Source: Solidesulfovibrio carbinoliphilus subsp. oakridgensis (lineage in GTDB: Bacteria > Desulfobacterota > Desulfovibrionia > Desulfovibrionales > Desulfovibrionaceae). Taken from it: a DNA stretch of 64,000 nucleotides. Shown one piece after another: positions 27,824 to 35,736 of this stretch (position 1 is the stretch's first letter; every line of letters starts with the position of its first letter). The DNA lies in the NCBI RefSeq assembly GCF_000177215.2, contig NZ_CM001368.1, positions 1,984,001-2,048,000 on the forward strand, in the 5' to 3' direction. The position numbers were made by a program, and so were the translations under genes. A model generated the notes under the pieces. It saw only the letters and a list, made by a program, of their open reading frames with translations. It searched no databases and was not told the DNA's origin.

Positions 27824-28678
27824 ATGTTCGTCATCATCGGCATCGTGGTGGTCCTTGGCTCCGTCTTCGGCGGGTTTCTCCTCGAAGGCGGCCATATGGC
27901 CGTGCTTTTTCAGCCCATCGAACTCCTCATCATCGGGGGAGCCGCCCTTGGCTCCTTTTTCATTTCCGCGCCCAAATCCATCGCCCTTGGCACCTTCAAG
28001 CACGTTTTGCACGTCTTCAAAGGGAAGGAGCCGGCCGCCGCCGACTACCAGGACCTGCTGACGCTGCTCTTCGAACTCATCAACATCGCCCGCCGCGACG
28101 GCATCGTGGCCCTCGAGCCCCACGTGTCCAAGCCCGAGCAGTCGGCCACCATCAACCGCTATCCCAACATCGCCAAGAACAGGCAGCTGGCCTATTTCAT
28201 CTGCGACAACATCAAGGCGCTTCTCTCCGAAGGCATCGACGCCCACCGCTACGACGACCTCATGCGCACCGACATCGCAACGCTCCACCACCACGCCATG
28301 ATCGCCCCCGGCGCCGTGACCAAGGTGGCCGACGCCCTGCCCGGCCTTGGCATCGTGGCCGCGGTCCTCGGCATCGTGCTGACCATGGGCAAAATCAACG
28401 AGCCGCCGGAAGTCCTCGGCCACAGCATCGGCGCGGCCCTGGTCGGCACCTTTCTCGGCATTCTCTTAAGCTACGGCTTCGTCGGCCCCATGGCCAGCAA
28501 CCTGGAATACCAGGCCAAGGCCCAGCAGCACATGCTGCATGTGGCCAAGGAAGTCCTGGCCGCCTTCAACTCCGGGTTTTCCCCCATGCTTTCGGTGGAA
28601 ATGGGCCGCCGGGCCATCCCGGACGACGTGCGGCCGACCATGGAAGACATGGAAGGAGCCCTGCGTGGCAAAAAATAG
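27824..28678 (+). CDS. motA: MotA-type flagellar stator protein (second paralogue)
   Basis: Second MotA, 284 residues, membrane-embedded. It begins MFVIIGIVVVLGSVFGGFLLEGG and keeps the cytoplasmic LINIARRDGIVALE loop and the ADALPGLGIVAAVLGIVLTMG and LGHSIGAALVGTFLGIL helices. It shares these with the copy at 1.1 kb but the two are clearly divergent. The order motA-motB is standard here, and motB begins inside the 3' end of this gene. Confidence 0.93.
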   Translation: MFVIIGIVVVLGSVFGGFLLEGGHMAVLFQPIELLIIGGAALGSFFISAPKSIALGTFKHVLHVFKGKEPAAADYQDLLTLLFELINIARRDGIVALEPHVSKPEQSATINRYPNIAKNRQLAYFICDNIKALLSEGIDAHRYDDLMRTDIATLHHHAMIAPGAVTKVADALPGLGIVAAVLGIVLTMGKINEPPEVLGHSIGAALVGTFLGILLSYGFVGPMASNLEYQAKAQQHMLHVAKEVLAAFNSGFSPMLSVEMGRRAIPDDVRPTMEDMEGALRGKK

Positions 28679-29456
28679 CGACGGCAAGACGGTCGTCATC
28701 TACCGCGAATCCGACGAGGGACACGGCGGCCACCACGGCGGCTCGTGGAAGGTGGCCTACGCCGACTTCGTCACGGCCATGATGGCCTTTTTCCTGCTCC
28801 TGTGGCTGGTGGTGTCGCTCAAGCCCCAGCGCAAGCAGGAGCTGTCCCTGGTCTTCCAGGACAAGAACGTGCCGAGCAAGGAAAAGGTCCAGAACCTGGA
28901 AAAGGTGCCGACCTTCATCAGCCCCGACGCCATCAAGGGCAGCCCGGAATTCAAGCTGTCCCAGGAAAACAAGCTCAAGTACGAAATCGCCCTGCTGATA
29001 AAGGAGCTCATCAGCTCCGATCTGAGCGTCAAGAACAACTCCGGGGTGAGCAACGACTCCTCCGGCGTGCTCATGCAGGTCAACAACTCGGTGATGTTTC
29101 GGACCGGCTCGGCCGAACTGACCCCGGCCGCGGCCAAGGTCCTCGACGGCGTGGCCAGGATCCTGCAAGACTTCAAGATCAACCTGACCGTGCGCGGCCA
29201 TGCCGACGACGAGGAGAAAGGCGGCCCCTACCCGTCCAAATGGGAGCTCTCGGCCGCCCGGGCCGCGGCCGCCACCCGGTACCTGGCCGAAAAGACCGGC
29301 ATTCCGACCACGCGGCTTCGGGCCGTGGGCCTGGCCGACAGCCAGCCGCTGGTGCCGCCGACCTCGGCCGAGAACAAGGCCCGCAACCGGCGCATCGAAT
29401 TCTTCTACACCAGTCCCGACATGCGCCCGGCCGAGCGGTCCCAGGACGGGCCGTAG
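28665..29456 (+). CDS. motB: MotB-type flagellar stator protein (second paralogue)
   Basis: Peptidoglycan-binding stator subunit, 263 residues. The membrane helix YADFVTAMMAFFLLLWLVV has the conserved Asp. The OmpA-like domain shows NNSVMFRTGSAELTPAAAKVL, LTVRGHADDEEKGG and NKARNRRIEFFY. GTG 28665 overlaps motA by 14 bases and has AAGGAG 6 bases upstream, in the motA coding region. Unlike the first MotB it lacks the Ala/Gln-rich linker. Confidence 0.93.
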   Translation: MAKNSDGKTVVIYRESDEGHGGHHGGSWKVAYADFVTAMMAFFLLLWLVVSLKPQRKQELSLVFQDKNVPSKEKVQNLEKVPTFISPDAIKGSPEFKLSQENKLKYEIALLIKELISSDLSVKNNSGVSNDSSGVLMQVNNSVMFRTGSAELTPAAAKVLDGVARILQDFKINLTVRGHADDEEKGGPYPSKWELSAARAAAATRYLAEKTGIPTTRLRAVGLADSQPLVPPTSAENKARNRRIEFFYTSPDMRPAERSQDGP

Positions 29457-29504
29457 GCCGGGGCAGGAGCTGGGACAGGAGCCGGGGAGAGCTGGGGGAG
29501 GAGA

Positions 29505-29555
29505 AATGCCTCCGGCGGCCAAAGGGCTTGGCCCTTTGGAATCCCTGGCCGGGTG
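29505..29555 (+). repeat. Dispersed 3' repeat, copy 3 (variant hairpin)
   Basis: Core ATGCCTCCGGCGGCC followed by a different stem, AAAGGGCttgGCCCTTT, then GGAATCCC. It lies 49 bases after the second motB stop, behind a GAGGAGAA leader. The conserved core with a changed hairpin shows that the core, not the stem sequence, defines the family. Confidence 0.75.
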
Positions 29556-29650
29556 CGGCGGATAGGGCCTGGGTCCCCCTGCCGTCCCGGGTGCCCGGCT
29601 TCCCGGCGACGTTGCGATGCGCCCCGGGCCGGGCAGCGCCCCACGCAAAA

Positions 29651-29691
29651 ACGACAAGGCCGGGAGGTGTTCGTCTCCCGGCCTTTGTCGT
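29651..29691. terminator. Bidirectional hairpin between motB and a convergent gene
   Basis: ACGACAAGGCCGGGAG and CTCCCGGCCTTTGTCGT pair over 16 bases with one bulged base and an eight-base loop. It sits in the 323-base gene-free gap between the convergent motB and the proline-rich protein gene, where no other gene is seen. Confidence 0.65.
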
Positions 29692-29779
29692 GTCCCGCCC
29701 GCGTATCCGATATTTCGGCGCGGGCGGGGCTTTCTCCCGTGACGCGGGAAAACGCGCTGCGTCCCCGGCGGGCTCGGAC

Positions 29780-30076
29780 CTAGGGCCCGATGTAGATGCC
29801 CGGGGCCGGAATGTAGACGTTGATCCCCGGCGGCGGCGGCACGGGCCGGCAGGCTCCGGCGCGCCACAGGGTGCCCGGCGGGCACGGACGCGGATAATAG
29901 TAGGCCGGCGGCGGGGGCGGCGGAGGCGGCGCGTACCCGTAGGGCATGCAGCCGCGCGGGCCGTCCCAGAAATAGCCCGGCGGACACGGCGGCCGGGCCT
30001 CGGCGTCGCCGGCCACCACGGCCACGGCCGCGAACACGAAGCCGGCCAGAAGGAACAGACAGAGCAATTTTCTCAT
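29780..30076 (-). CDS. Small proline-rich exported protein
   Basis: A 98-residue protein with a clear signal peptide (MRKLLCLFLLAGFVFAAVAVVAGDAEA). The mature part is short and built of Pro/Tyr/Gly tracts (YAPPPPPPPPAYYYPRPCPPG). Two CPPG-x-W-x-C-like units (CPPGYFWDGPRGC, CPPGTLWRAGAC) form an internal duplication. It may be a structural envelope or adhesive peptide; no family is recognised. AGGAGG lies 6 bases before ATG 30076. Confidence 0.7.
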   Translation of the reverse strand: MRKLLCLFLLAGFVFAAVAVVAGDAEARPPCPPGYFWDGPRGCMPYGYAPPPPPPPPAYYYPRPCPPGTLWRAGACRPVPPPPGINVYIPAPGIYIGP

Positions 30077-30170
30077 TTTGCCTCCTCGCTTGGGCGAACG
30101 CCCGGCAGAATGCGCAATTTCTCCATTGCATCCTTGGCACAACCCCGGCCCCTTGGCAAGACGCCGCCCG

Positions 30171-30737
30171 TCACGGCTGTCCGCCGCCGAGGCTGATCTG
30201 GCGGACGATGGCCGCCACCCGCTCCTGGAGCTGGCCAAAGGCCTCCCGGTTCTTGCCGCCGCCCGACCGGACATAGGCGGCCAGCGCCTCGATGGCTTGC
30301 CGTTCGATCTCGTAGAACCCGATCAAAAGGGCCAGATCCGTTTTCTCCTGGTCGGAAAGCTCGCCCATGAGCCGGCCCCGGAAGGCGGCCAGGACCAGAT
30401 CGGCATAGCGGGCCGCGTCGCCGAGGCTGGCCAGGGCCTGGTCCTTGGGCAAAAGCTTGTTCTCATAGCGGACGAAAATCCCGTCCAGGCTCTCGTGGCC
30501 AAGAACCAGACCCTGGCCGGCCAACATGCCGATGGCCTGGAGAAACACGTCCCGCCCGGCCTCGCGGCCCGGTTCGCGGCCCGGCTCCCGGGCAGCGAGG
30601 CCGGGCTGGGTACGGGGCGGCTGGGTCCCCAGCCGGGGCGGCGGCGCCGGAATCCGGCCCTGGGCCGCGCCCGGCACCGGCGGGCCAAGGAGGAGCAGGA
30701 CCCCAAGGAGCAGGCAGGCAAGCCTTCCAACCGTCAT
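30171..30737 (-). CDS. Exported protein of unknown function
   Basis: A 188-residue protein with an N-terminal signal (MTVGRLACLLLGVLLLLGPPVPGAAQ), a Pro/Arg-rich linker (about residues 25-60) and a helical, charged domain (LQAIGMLAGQGLVLGHESLDGIFVRYENKLLPKDQALASLGDAARY...). ATG 30737 is preferred over one five codons upstream because GGGGAG lies 7 bases before it. No family is recognised. The proline-rich gene lies 94 bases downstream on the same strand. Confidence 0.65.
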   Translation of the reverse strand: MTVGRLACLLLGVLLLLGPPVPGAAQGRIPAPPPRLGTQPPRTQPGLAAREPGREPGREAGRDVFLQAIGMLAGQGLVLGHESLDGIFVRYENKLLPKDQALASLGDAARYADLVLAAFRGRLMGELSDQEKTDLALLIGFYEIERQAIEALAAYVRSGGGKNREAFGQLQERVAAIVRQISLGGGQP

Positions 30738-30849
30738 GCAACGTCTCCCCATGGTTTTTTCGCCCTTCTACCCGCCCCGCCCGGAAAGGAAAAGCCGGCC
30801 AGTTCCGCGCCCCTCTCTCCGGGCCTGGACAAGAAGGAAAAAATGCATT

Positions 30850-30905
30850 CCCCCGTTGGGGTGGGTCCGGGAGGGGATCATCCCCTCCCGGCCGCCGGAG
30901 GCATC
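30850..30905 (-). repeat. Dispersed 3' repeat, copy 4 (overlaps LysR gene end)
   Basis: Minus-strand core GATGCCTCCGGCGGCC followed by the GGGAGGGG-ATGATC-CCTCCC hairpin. The LysR reading frame runs through the core and stops at the TGA in the hairpin loop, so the last ten residues (GMPPAAGRG tail) are encoded by the repeat. Confidence 0.8.
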
Positions 30906-31837
30906 CCTCCTCTCCCTTCCCCTCCCAACCCCTCCCTCTCCTCCTGCGCCAACACACTCCGGACCGCTTCCACAAAGACGGCCCCGGCCCGGGTCAGGGG
31001 CCGGCCGGCCTGCCGCACCAGCATGACCGGCGCGTCGAGGGGTCTTCCGGCCCAGGGCAGGACGGCGAGAAGGCCCGCCTCCCGCTCACGGCGGACAGCC
31101 CGCCGGGGGGCCAGGGCCAGGCCCTGGCCGGCGGCCACGCACCGGATGACGATGGCCAGGCTCGTGCATTCGGTGAGGACGGCCGGGCCGGCGCCGGCCA
31201 GGGCCAGGGCGTTTTCCACCCGCCGCCGGGCGCTCCAGATCTGCGGCGTGACGAAGAGCTCCCGGCCGTCCAGGTCTTCGGGCCGGGCGGCCGCCCGGCC
31301 GGCCAGGTCGGAGCCGGGCGGGGCGATGACCACCAGCTCCTCCCGATGGATCTCGGTCACGAGGATACCCTCGGCCGCAAACGGCTCGCCAAGGACGAGG
31401 CCGAGATCCACGGCCCCCTGGCGGAGGTCCCGGGCCAGCCCCTGGCGGGAATGGGTGGCCAGGAGGAGCCGGGTGTGGGGAAAGCGGTCCCGGAACCGGG
31501 GCAGGACGGCCGGCACCAGGTCGAGGCCCAGGCTTTCGGACAGGCGCACGGCCAGTTCCGGACAGGCGTCGTCCTCGCCGCCAAGACCCAGCCGGATCTC
31601 GGCCTCGAGGTCCAGGAGCCGCCGGGCGTGGCCGACCAGCCGCCGGCCGTGCTCGGTCAGGATCGTTCCCGCCCCGGCCCGTTCGAAGAGCCTGACGCCG
31701 AGCGTCTCCTCCAGGCTGCGGATCTGGGTGGTCACGGTGGAGGGGGCCATGGCCAAGTCCTCGGCCGCCTGCCGGAAGGACGGGCCGGCGGCCGCGGCCA
31801 GAAACGTCCGCAACTGCCAGGGGTCGAGCATGTTCAT
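30878..31837 (-). CDS. LysR-family transcriptional regulator
   Basis: A 319-residue LysR regulator. The N-terminal winged helix reads LDPWQLRTFLAAAAGPSFRQAAEDLAMAPSTVTTQIRSLEETLGVRLFER. The effector domain has LAVRLSESLGLDLVPAVLPRFRDRFPHTRLLL and ELFVTPQIWSARRRVENAL. ATG 31837 is chosen since it precedes the helix by a few residues. It is divergent from the TauE exporter with a 146-base gap, the classical arrangement for a LysR protein and its target. The C-terminal tail is abnormal because the gene end lies in a dispersed repeat. Confidence 0.88.
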   Translation of the reverse strand: MNMLDPWQLRTFLAAAAGPSFRQAAEDLAMAPSTVTTQIRSLEETLGVRLFERAGAGTILTEHGRRLVGHARRLLDLEAEIRLGLGGEDDACPELAVRLSESLGLDLVPAVLPRFRDRFPHTRLLLATHSRQGLARDLRQGAVDLGLVLGEPFAAEGILVTEIHREELVVIAPPGSDLAGRAAARPEDLDGRELFVTPQIWSARRRVENALALAGAGPAVLTECTSLAIVIRCVAAGQGLALAPRRAVRREREAGLLAVLPWAGRPLDAPVMLVRQAGRPLTRAGAVFVEAVRSVLAQEEREGLGGEGRGGMPPAAGRG

Positions 31838-31869
31838 CTTTTTCGAACGCCCCCTTTGGATCAAATCGT

Positions 31870-31898
31870 TTGCCCAGGCAATGAACAGTCTTTATGAC
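31870..31898 (+). promoter_or_regulatory. Candidate promoter of the TauE gene with LysR-type palindrome
   Basis: TTGCCC (31870) and TATGAC (31893) are 17 bases apart. The -35 region overlaps TTGCCCAGGCAA, a near-perfect 12-base palindrome and a plausible site for the divergent LysR protein. The surrounding sequence is AT-richer than its neighbours. Position between divergent genes supports it; the -10 match is only moderate. Confidence 0.4.
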
Positions 31899-31983
31899 TT
31901 TTGCATCTGTTTTGTAAATTCGAAGAAGGGGTCGGTCCGGGACCGGTCCCGACGCCTGGCCCCGAGCCCGGCCCGGAGTCGGA

Positions 31984-32718
31984 ATGGACGCTTCGCTTCT
32001 CCTCGCCTTGACGGCCGCCGGCTTCGGCGCCGGCTTCACCCAGGGATTGGCCGGGTTCGGCTCGACGCTGGTCGCCCTGCCCTGTCTGATCCTGGTCATG
32101 GACCTGCGCCAGGCCACGCCCGTGGCCTGCATCCTGGCCATTGTCCTCAACGCCGTGCTGGCCTGCCGGCTGCGCGGCCACGTGCGGACCCGGGCCCTGG
32201 GGCTCCTCCTGGCGGCCTCCCTGCCGGGCATGGCCGTGGGGGCCTACGGCCTGCGGTCCCTGCCCGAAGCCTGGCTCAAGGGCCTCTTGGCCATGACCAT
32301 CCTGGGCTATGTGGCCTGGTTCCTCCGCCGGTCCGGGCCGGCCCGGCGGGCGGACTGGAAGTTCGGCGTGGCGGCCGGGTTCCTGGCCGGAAGCCTCGGC
32401 GCGGCCATCGGCGTCAACGGCCCGCCGGTGGTGGCCTGGGTGTCGCGCCTCGGGATCGACCGCAACGCGGTGCGGGGGACCCAGACCGCCTATTTCTTCC
32501 TGGCCGGGATCGGGGTGGTGGCCTCGCAAGCCGCGGCCGGGCTGGTGACGGGGCAGGTGCTGGCCCGGACGGCCGTGGCCGTGCCGGCGCTCCTGGTCGG
32601 GCTCGCGGCCGGCATGGCCGGGTGCGGCCGCATCAGCGAGGCAGCGTTCGGCCGGGTGGTCCTCGTGGTCCTGGTGCTCACGGCCGCAAGCCTCCTGGCC
32701 CAGGTCGCGGCCGGCTGA
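31984..32718 (+). CDS. TauE/SafE-family membrane exporter
   Basis: Integral membrane protein of 244 residues with about eight hydrophobic helices, family TauE/SafE (DUF81). The paired family motifs are visible: GFGAGFTQGLAGFGSTLVALP in the first half and AGFLAGSLGAAIGVNGPPVVAW in the second. Members are proposed to export sulfite or organosulfonate-derived anions. In a sulfate-reducer setting export of a sulfur oxyanion is plausible, but the substrate is not readable. The neighbouring LysR gene is its likely regulator. Confidence 0.85.
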   Translation: MDASLLLALTAAGFGAGFTQGLAGFGSTLVALPCLILVMDLRQATPVACILAIVLNAVLACRLRGHVRTRALGLLLAASLPGMAVGAYGLRSLPEAWLKGLLAMTILGYVAWFLRRSGPARRADWKFGVAAGFLAGSLGAAIGVNGPPVVAWVSRLGIDRNAVRGTQTAYFFLAGIGVVASQAAAGLVTGQVLARTAVAVPALLVGLAAGMAGCGRISEAAFGRVVLVVLVLTAASLLAQVAAG

Positions 32719-32774
32719 CCCCGGCCTTGGCTTGGCCCGGCAAAACAGGTAGGACAGGGGGCCAAGGAGGAGCC

Positions 32775-32873
32775 ATGGCCACCCTGCCGATGCCAGATCC
32801 CGACAGCCTGCCGCCCGACGCCTCCGACTTTCGTGACGTGCCCCTTCCCGAAGGAACGCCGCCTCCCTTTTAA
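32775..32873 (+). CDS. Possible 32-residue peptide with strong ribosome site
   Basis: ATG 32775 sits 4 bases after a full AAGGAGGAG ribosome site and opens a 32-codon frame ending in TAA. The peptide is acidic and proline-rich with PDPDSLPPDASDF and ends PLPEGTPPPF. No hydrophobic segment or known family is visible. It lies between the TauE and aldehyde dehydrogenase genes on the same strand. The ribosome site is the strongest support; codon use is too short to judge. Confidence 0.45.
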   Translation: MATLPMPDPDSLPPDASDFRDVPLPEGTPPPF

Positions 32874-32940
32874 CCCGAGGCCCCCTGCCACGCCGGCTTC
32901 CGCCGGCCCGGGCACGGTTGGCACCTCCACACCACCACCC

Positions 32941-34308
32941 ATGTTTGTCAGCACCAATCCGGCCACGGGCCAGTCTTTCGCCCGCTATGCCGCCCACGAC
33001 GCCCCGGCCGCGACGCGCCTCCTCGACGGCTGCGGCCGGGCCTTCGGCCGGTGGCGGGACACACCCCTGGCCGCGCGTCTGGACATCCTCCTCCGCCTGG
33101 CCGGGCTTTTCGAGGACCGGGTCCGGGACCTGGCGGTCCTCTCCAGCCGGGAGATGGGCAAGCTGTTGCCCGAAGCCGAGGCCGAGGTCCGGCGCTGCGC
33201 CCGGGTCTGCCGGTTCTACGCCAAGATGGCCCCGCGCTGGCTGGCCGACGAGCCGTATCCGGCCGAGACCGGCCGGCGTATGGTCGTCCACGAGCCGCTT
33301 GGCGTCATCCTGGCCGTCATGCCCTGGAATTTTCCCTACTGGCAGGTCATGCGGGCCGCGGCCCCGCTGCTCGCCTGCGGCAATGTCCTGGCCGTCAAGC
33401 ACGCGGCCAACGTCACGGGCGCGGCCCTGGCCCTGGAGGCGCTTGGCCGGGAGGCCGGGCTGCCGGACGGGGCCTTGCGGGTGCTTTGCATCGAAAACGG
33501 GCTGGTGGCCGGGGCCGTGGCCCACCCGGCCGTGCGCGGGGTGACCCTGACCGGCTCGGCCCGGGCCGGGGCGGCCGTCGGGGCCCTGGCCGGGGCCCAC
33601 ATCAAGAAGGCTGTCATGGAGCTTGGCGGCTCGGATCCGTTCGTGGTCCTGGCCGACGCCAACCTCGGCGACTGCTGCGTGGCGGCCGAGTCGGCCCGGA
33701 TGCGGGCCTGCGGCCAGGCCTGCATCGCGGCCAAGCGGCTCATCGTCGAGCAGCCACTGGTGGCCGCCTTCACCGAAAACCTGGCCGCCAGGCTGGCCGC
33801 CCACAGGCCGGGCGATCCCCTGGACCCGGCCACCACGGTCGGGCCGCTGGCCCGCGAGGATCTGCTCGAAAATCTCGACCGGCAGGTCCGCCAATCCCTC
33901 GAAAAGGGTGCCCGGCTGGTCCTTGGCGGCCACCGGCTGCCGCGGCCCGGCTTCTTCTACGCCCCGACCCTCCTCACCGACGTGCGGCCGGGCATGCCGG
34001 CCTTTGACGAGGAGCTTTTCGGGCCGGTGGCCGCCGTCACCGAGGCGGCCGACGCCGAGGAGGCGGTCCGGCTCGCCAACGCCACGGACTACGGCCTGGG
34101 CGCGAGCGTCTGGACGGCGGACACGGCCCGGGGCCTGGCCCTGGCCCGGCGTATCGAGGCCGGCATGGTGGCGGTCAACGCCGTGCCGCGCTCGGATTTC
34201 CGCCTCCCCTTCGGCGGGGTCAAACGGTCGGGCTACGGCCGGGAGCTGGCCCGGTCGGGACTGACGGAATTTTCCAACATCAAGACCATTGTCGTGGAGG
34301 ACGCATGA
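32941..34308 (+). CDS. Aldehyde dehydrogenase family protein (succinate-semialdehyde type)
   Basis: NAD(P)-dependent aldehyde dehydrogenase of 455 residues. Features are NPATGQSFARY at the N-terminus, VMPWNFPYWQVMRAAAPLLACGNVLAVKHA, the general-base Glu in MELGGSDPF, and the catalytic Cys in RACGQACIAAKRL. The C-terminal SDFRLPFGGVKRSGYGRE closes the active site. The consensus Thr after the catalytic Cys is Ile here, a common change in the semialdehyde subgroup. ATG 32941 is chosen by family N-terminus. It overlaps the next small gene by 4 bases. Confidence 0.85.
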   Translation: MFVSTNPATGQSFARYAAHDAPAATRLLDGCGRAFGRWRDTPLAARLDILLRLAGLFEDRVRDLAVLSSREMGKLLPEAEAEVRRCARVCRFYAKMAPRWLADEPYPAETGRRMVVHEPLGVILAVMPWNFPYWQVMRAAAPLLACGNVLAVKHAANVTGAALALEALGREAGLPDGALRVLCIENGLVAGAVAHPAVRGVTLTGSARAGAAVGALAGAHIKKAVMELGGSDPFVVLADANLGDCCVAAESARMRACGQACIAAKRLIVEQPLVAAFTENLAARLAAHRPGDPLDPATTVGPLAREDLLENLDRQVRQSLEKGARLVLGGHRLPRPGFFYAPTLLTDVRPGMPAFDEELFGPVAAVTEAADAEEAVRLANATDYGLGASVWTADTARGLALARRIEAGMVAVNAVPRSDFRLPFGGVKRSGYGRELARSGLTEFSNIKTIVVEDA

Positions 34309-34550
34309 CGGGAACCGACGAGACGGACATCGCGGCCAAGGAAGCGGAATTGTCCGCCAGGATGGAAGCGCTGGCCGCGCGCAAGGCGGTCGTGGAAAAA
34401 CAGGTGCGCGAACTCATGGCCGCCGAGGACCACAAGGCGGGTATTTCCCATGCCCAGGCCATTTTCGCGGCCAAACAGGAAAAGCTGGCCCTGGAGACGG
34501 AACTCGAGATCGCCCGGCGCCAGAAAAAACGGCTCACCATGTCCTTTTGA
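34305..34550 (+). CDS. Small coiled-coil protein
   Basis: An 81-residue, highly charged protein predicted to be almost wholly helical and coiled-coil (KEAELSARMEALAARKAVVEKQV...ETELEIARRQKKRLTMSF). Its ATG overlaps the aldehyde dehydrogenase stop (ATGA), so it is translated from the same message. No family is recognised. Its end overlaps the 3' end of a convergent gene by 17 bases. Confidence 0.65.
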   Translation: MTGTDETDIAAKEAELSARMEALAARKAVVEKQVRELMAAEDHKAGISHAQAIFAAKQEKLALETELEIARRQKKRLTMSF

Positions 34551-35274
34551 CGGGGACCGGCCGGCCCGGCTCGGGCGTGCCCGGCCCCACTCCCGGCCGG
34601 ACCCGCGGCCGGGACCCCGCCTCGGGCCGCCCAGGGCGGCCCGACACGGAAGTCGGCCGGCCCGACGACGCGGAATCGGCCTGGCGCAGGGCCTCGGCAG
34701 CCAGCGTGTTGACGCTGAAAAGCATGATGACCGCGTTTATGGCCGCGTCCCGCCGACACCGCCGCCGGGCCTCCAGCAGGACCGGCTGGAGGTGCGTCTC
34801 GATTTCCCGGCCCACCCGGCCGGCCACGGCCCGGAGCAGGGTCTGCGTCGCCGGGTCCAGCATGTCCGTGTCGCCTGCGGCAAAGATCAGGGACCGGGCC
34901 AGATGGGCGAAGGCCGTGGCGGCATCGCCGCCGGTCCGGCCGGCCGGGTCCGAGACAAAGCGCCTGAAAAAGGGGCAGGGCGCGTGGCCAAGCCCCGAGG
35001 CCAGCAGCCGGAAAGCGGCCTCCTGCCCGGTCTCCTCGATGATGGTGGTCACCCGGTCGTCGCGGCACGAGACCAGGACCTTCTGGTGGGAGACGACCTG
35101 GGAGAAGTACTCGAGGGTCGGCAGGACCGTGCGGGCCACCAGGCAGCGCTCCTCGGGCTCGGACCGTCGGCACAGCTCCTCCTCGCCGCAGGGATGCGCG
35201 CCCTCGGGCGCAACCGGTGTGGCGGGATCATAGCGGAATGACGACAGGCCCGGGGCCGCAACCAGAAATTCCAT
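34534..35274 (-). CDS. Protein resembling the sensory half of a sigma-54 activator
   Basis: A 246-residue cytoplasmic protein. The central part, RTVLPTLEYFSQVVSHQKVLVSCRDDRVTTIIEETGQ, resembles the opening of the GAF-type domain of AcoR-like regulators, and RAVAGRVGREIETHLQPVLLEARRR resembles the helix leading out of it. No AAA+ domain or helix-turn-helix follows; instead the protein ends in a basic Pro/Gly tail. It may be a truncated regulator or a stand-alone ligand sensor. The start at 35274 has a GAGGAGAATGCC-type site. A canonical sigma-54 promoter lies 440 bases upstream on the other strand. Confidence 0.5.
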   Translation of the reverse strand: MEFLVAAPGLSSFRYDPATPVAPEGAHPCGEEELCRRSEPEERCLVARTVLPTLEYFSQVVSHQKVLVSCRDDRVTTIIEETGQEAAFRLLASGLGHAPCPFFRRFVSDPAGRTGGDAATAFAHLARSLIFAAGDTDMLDPATQTLLRAVAGRVGREIETHLQPVLLEARRRCRRDAAINAVIMLFSVNTLAAEALRQADSASSGRPTSVSGRPGRPEAGSRPRVRPGVGPGTPEPGRPVPVKRTW

Positions 35275-35700
35275 GGCATTCTCCTCGCGCAGCGGGATCT
35301 TCCCTACTCGCACTTGTGCTCGTGTCGCCGGCGGATGGCAAGCGGTTCGCTTTTCCCGGCCCCCCATTCCCTCTTCCCGCCCTGCCTCCGTCCGGCCCCG
35401 CCGCCCGGGAGCGGCGCGGGACAAAGATTTGTACCGCCTTGGCCCCCACACGGCTCCGGCCCGGCCGGCCGGGTGGCGGGGCCTTGGCCGATCCGCACGG
35501 CCTTCTGATCCTAATCGCATAAAATACAATAGTATTCAGAGAGCTCCCGCCCGGGTACAAAATCCTGAACACCCGTTGGCCGGGTGGCCGGGCCGGGTAA
35601 AAGCATTTGTACCGGTTGGGGGGCCAAAAACCGGCCCGGCCCGGGGGCCGGCAAGGCGCCTTGTGCATAAGTTCCTGTCATACCAACACATACTCGTTAT
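35275..35700. other. Gene-free region with repeated TTTGTAC motifs
   Basis: No gene is seen here. The motif ATTTGTACCG occurs at 35427-35436 and 35605-35614, and its core as GTACAAA at 35555-35561 in the opposite direction. An AT island with the inverted repeat AATAC-AATA-GTATT lies at about 35523-35537. The rest is GC-rich. These are probably promoter or operator sequences of the minus-strand gene, but no single promoter can be picked with confidence. Confidence 0.4.
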
Positions 35701-35708
35701 TTTTTGAG

Positions 35709-35726
35709 TTTGGCACACCGGTTGCT
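35709..35726 (+). promoter_or_regulatory. Sigma-54 promoter
   Basis: The sequence TTTGGCACACCGGTTGCT contains TGGCAC and TTGCT with the invariant GG (35712-35713) and GC (35724-35725) exactly 12 bases apart, the strict sigma-54 geometry. Transcription would begin near 35737. No protein-coding gene starts downstream on this strand; instead a hairpin-rich segment ending in a terminator-like stem follows. Confidence 0.75.
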
Positions 35727-35736
35727 ACGGGTGAGG

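Noticed and set aside
30136-30149. TTGGCAC resembling a sigma-54 -24 element
   Set aside because: Spacing to a GC is right, but the -12 element reads CGGCC rather than TTGCW and no gene or RNA follows on that strand.
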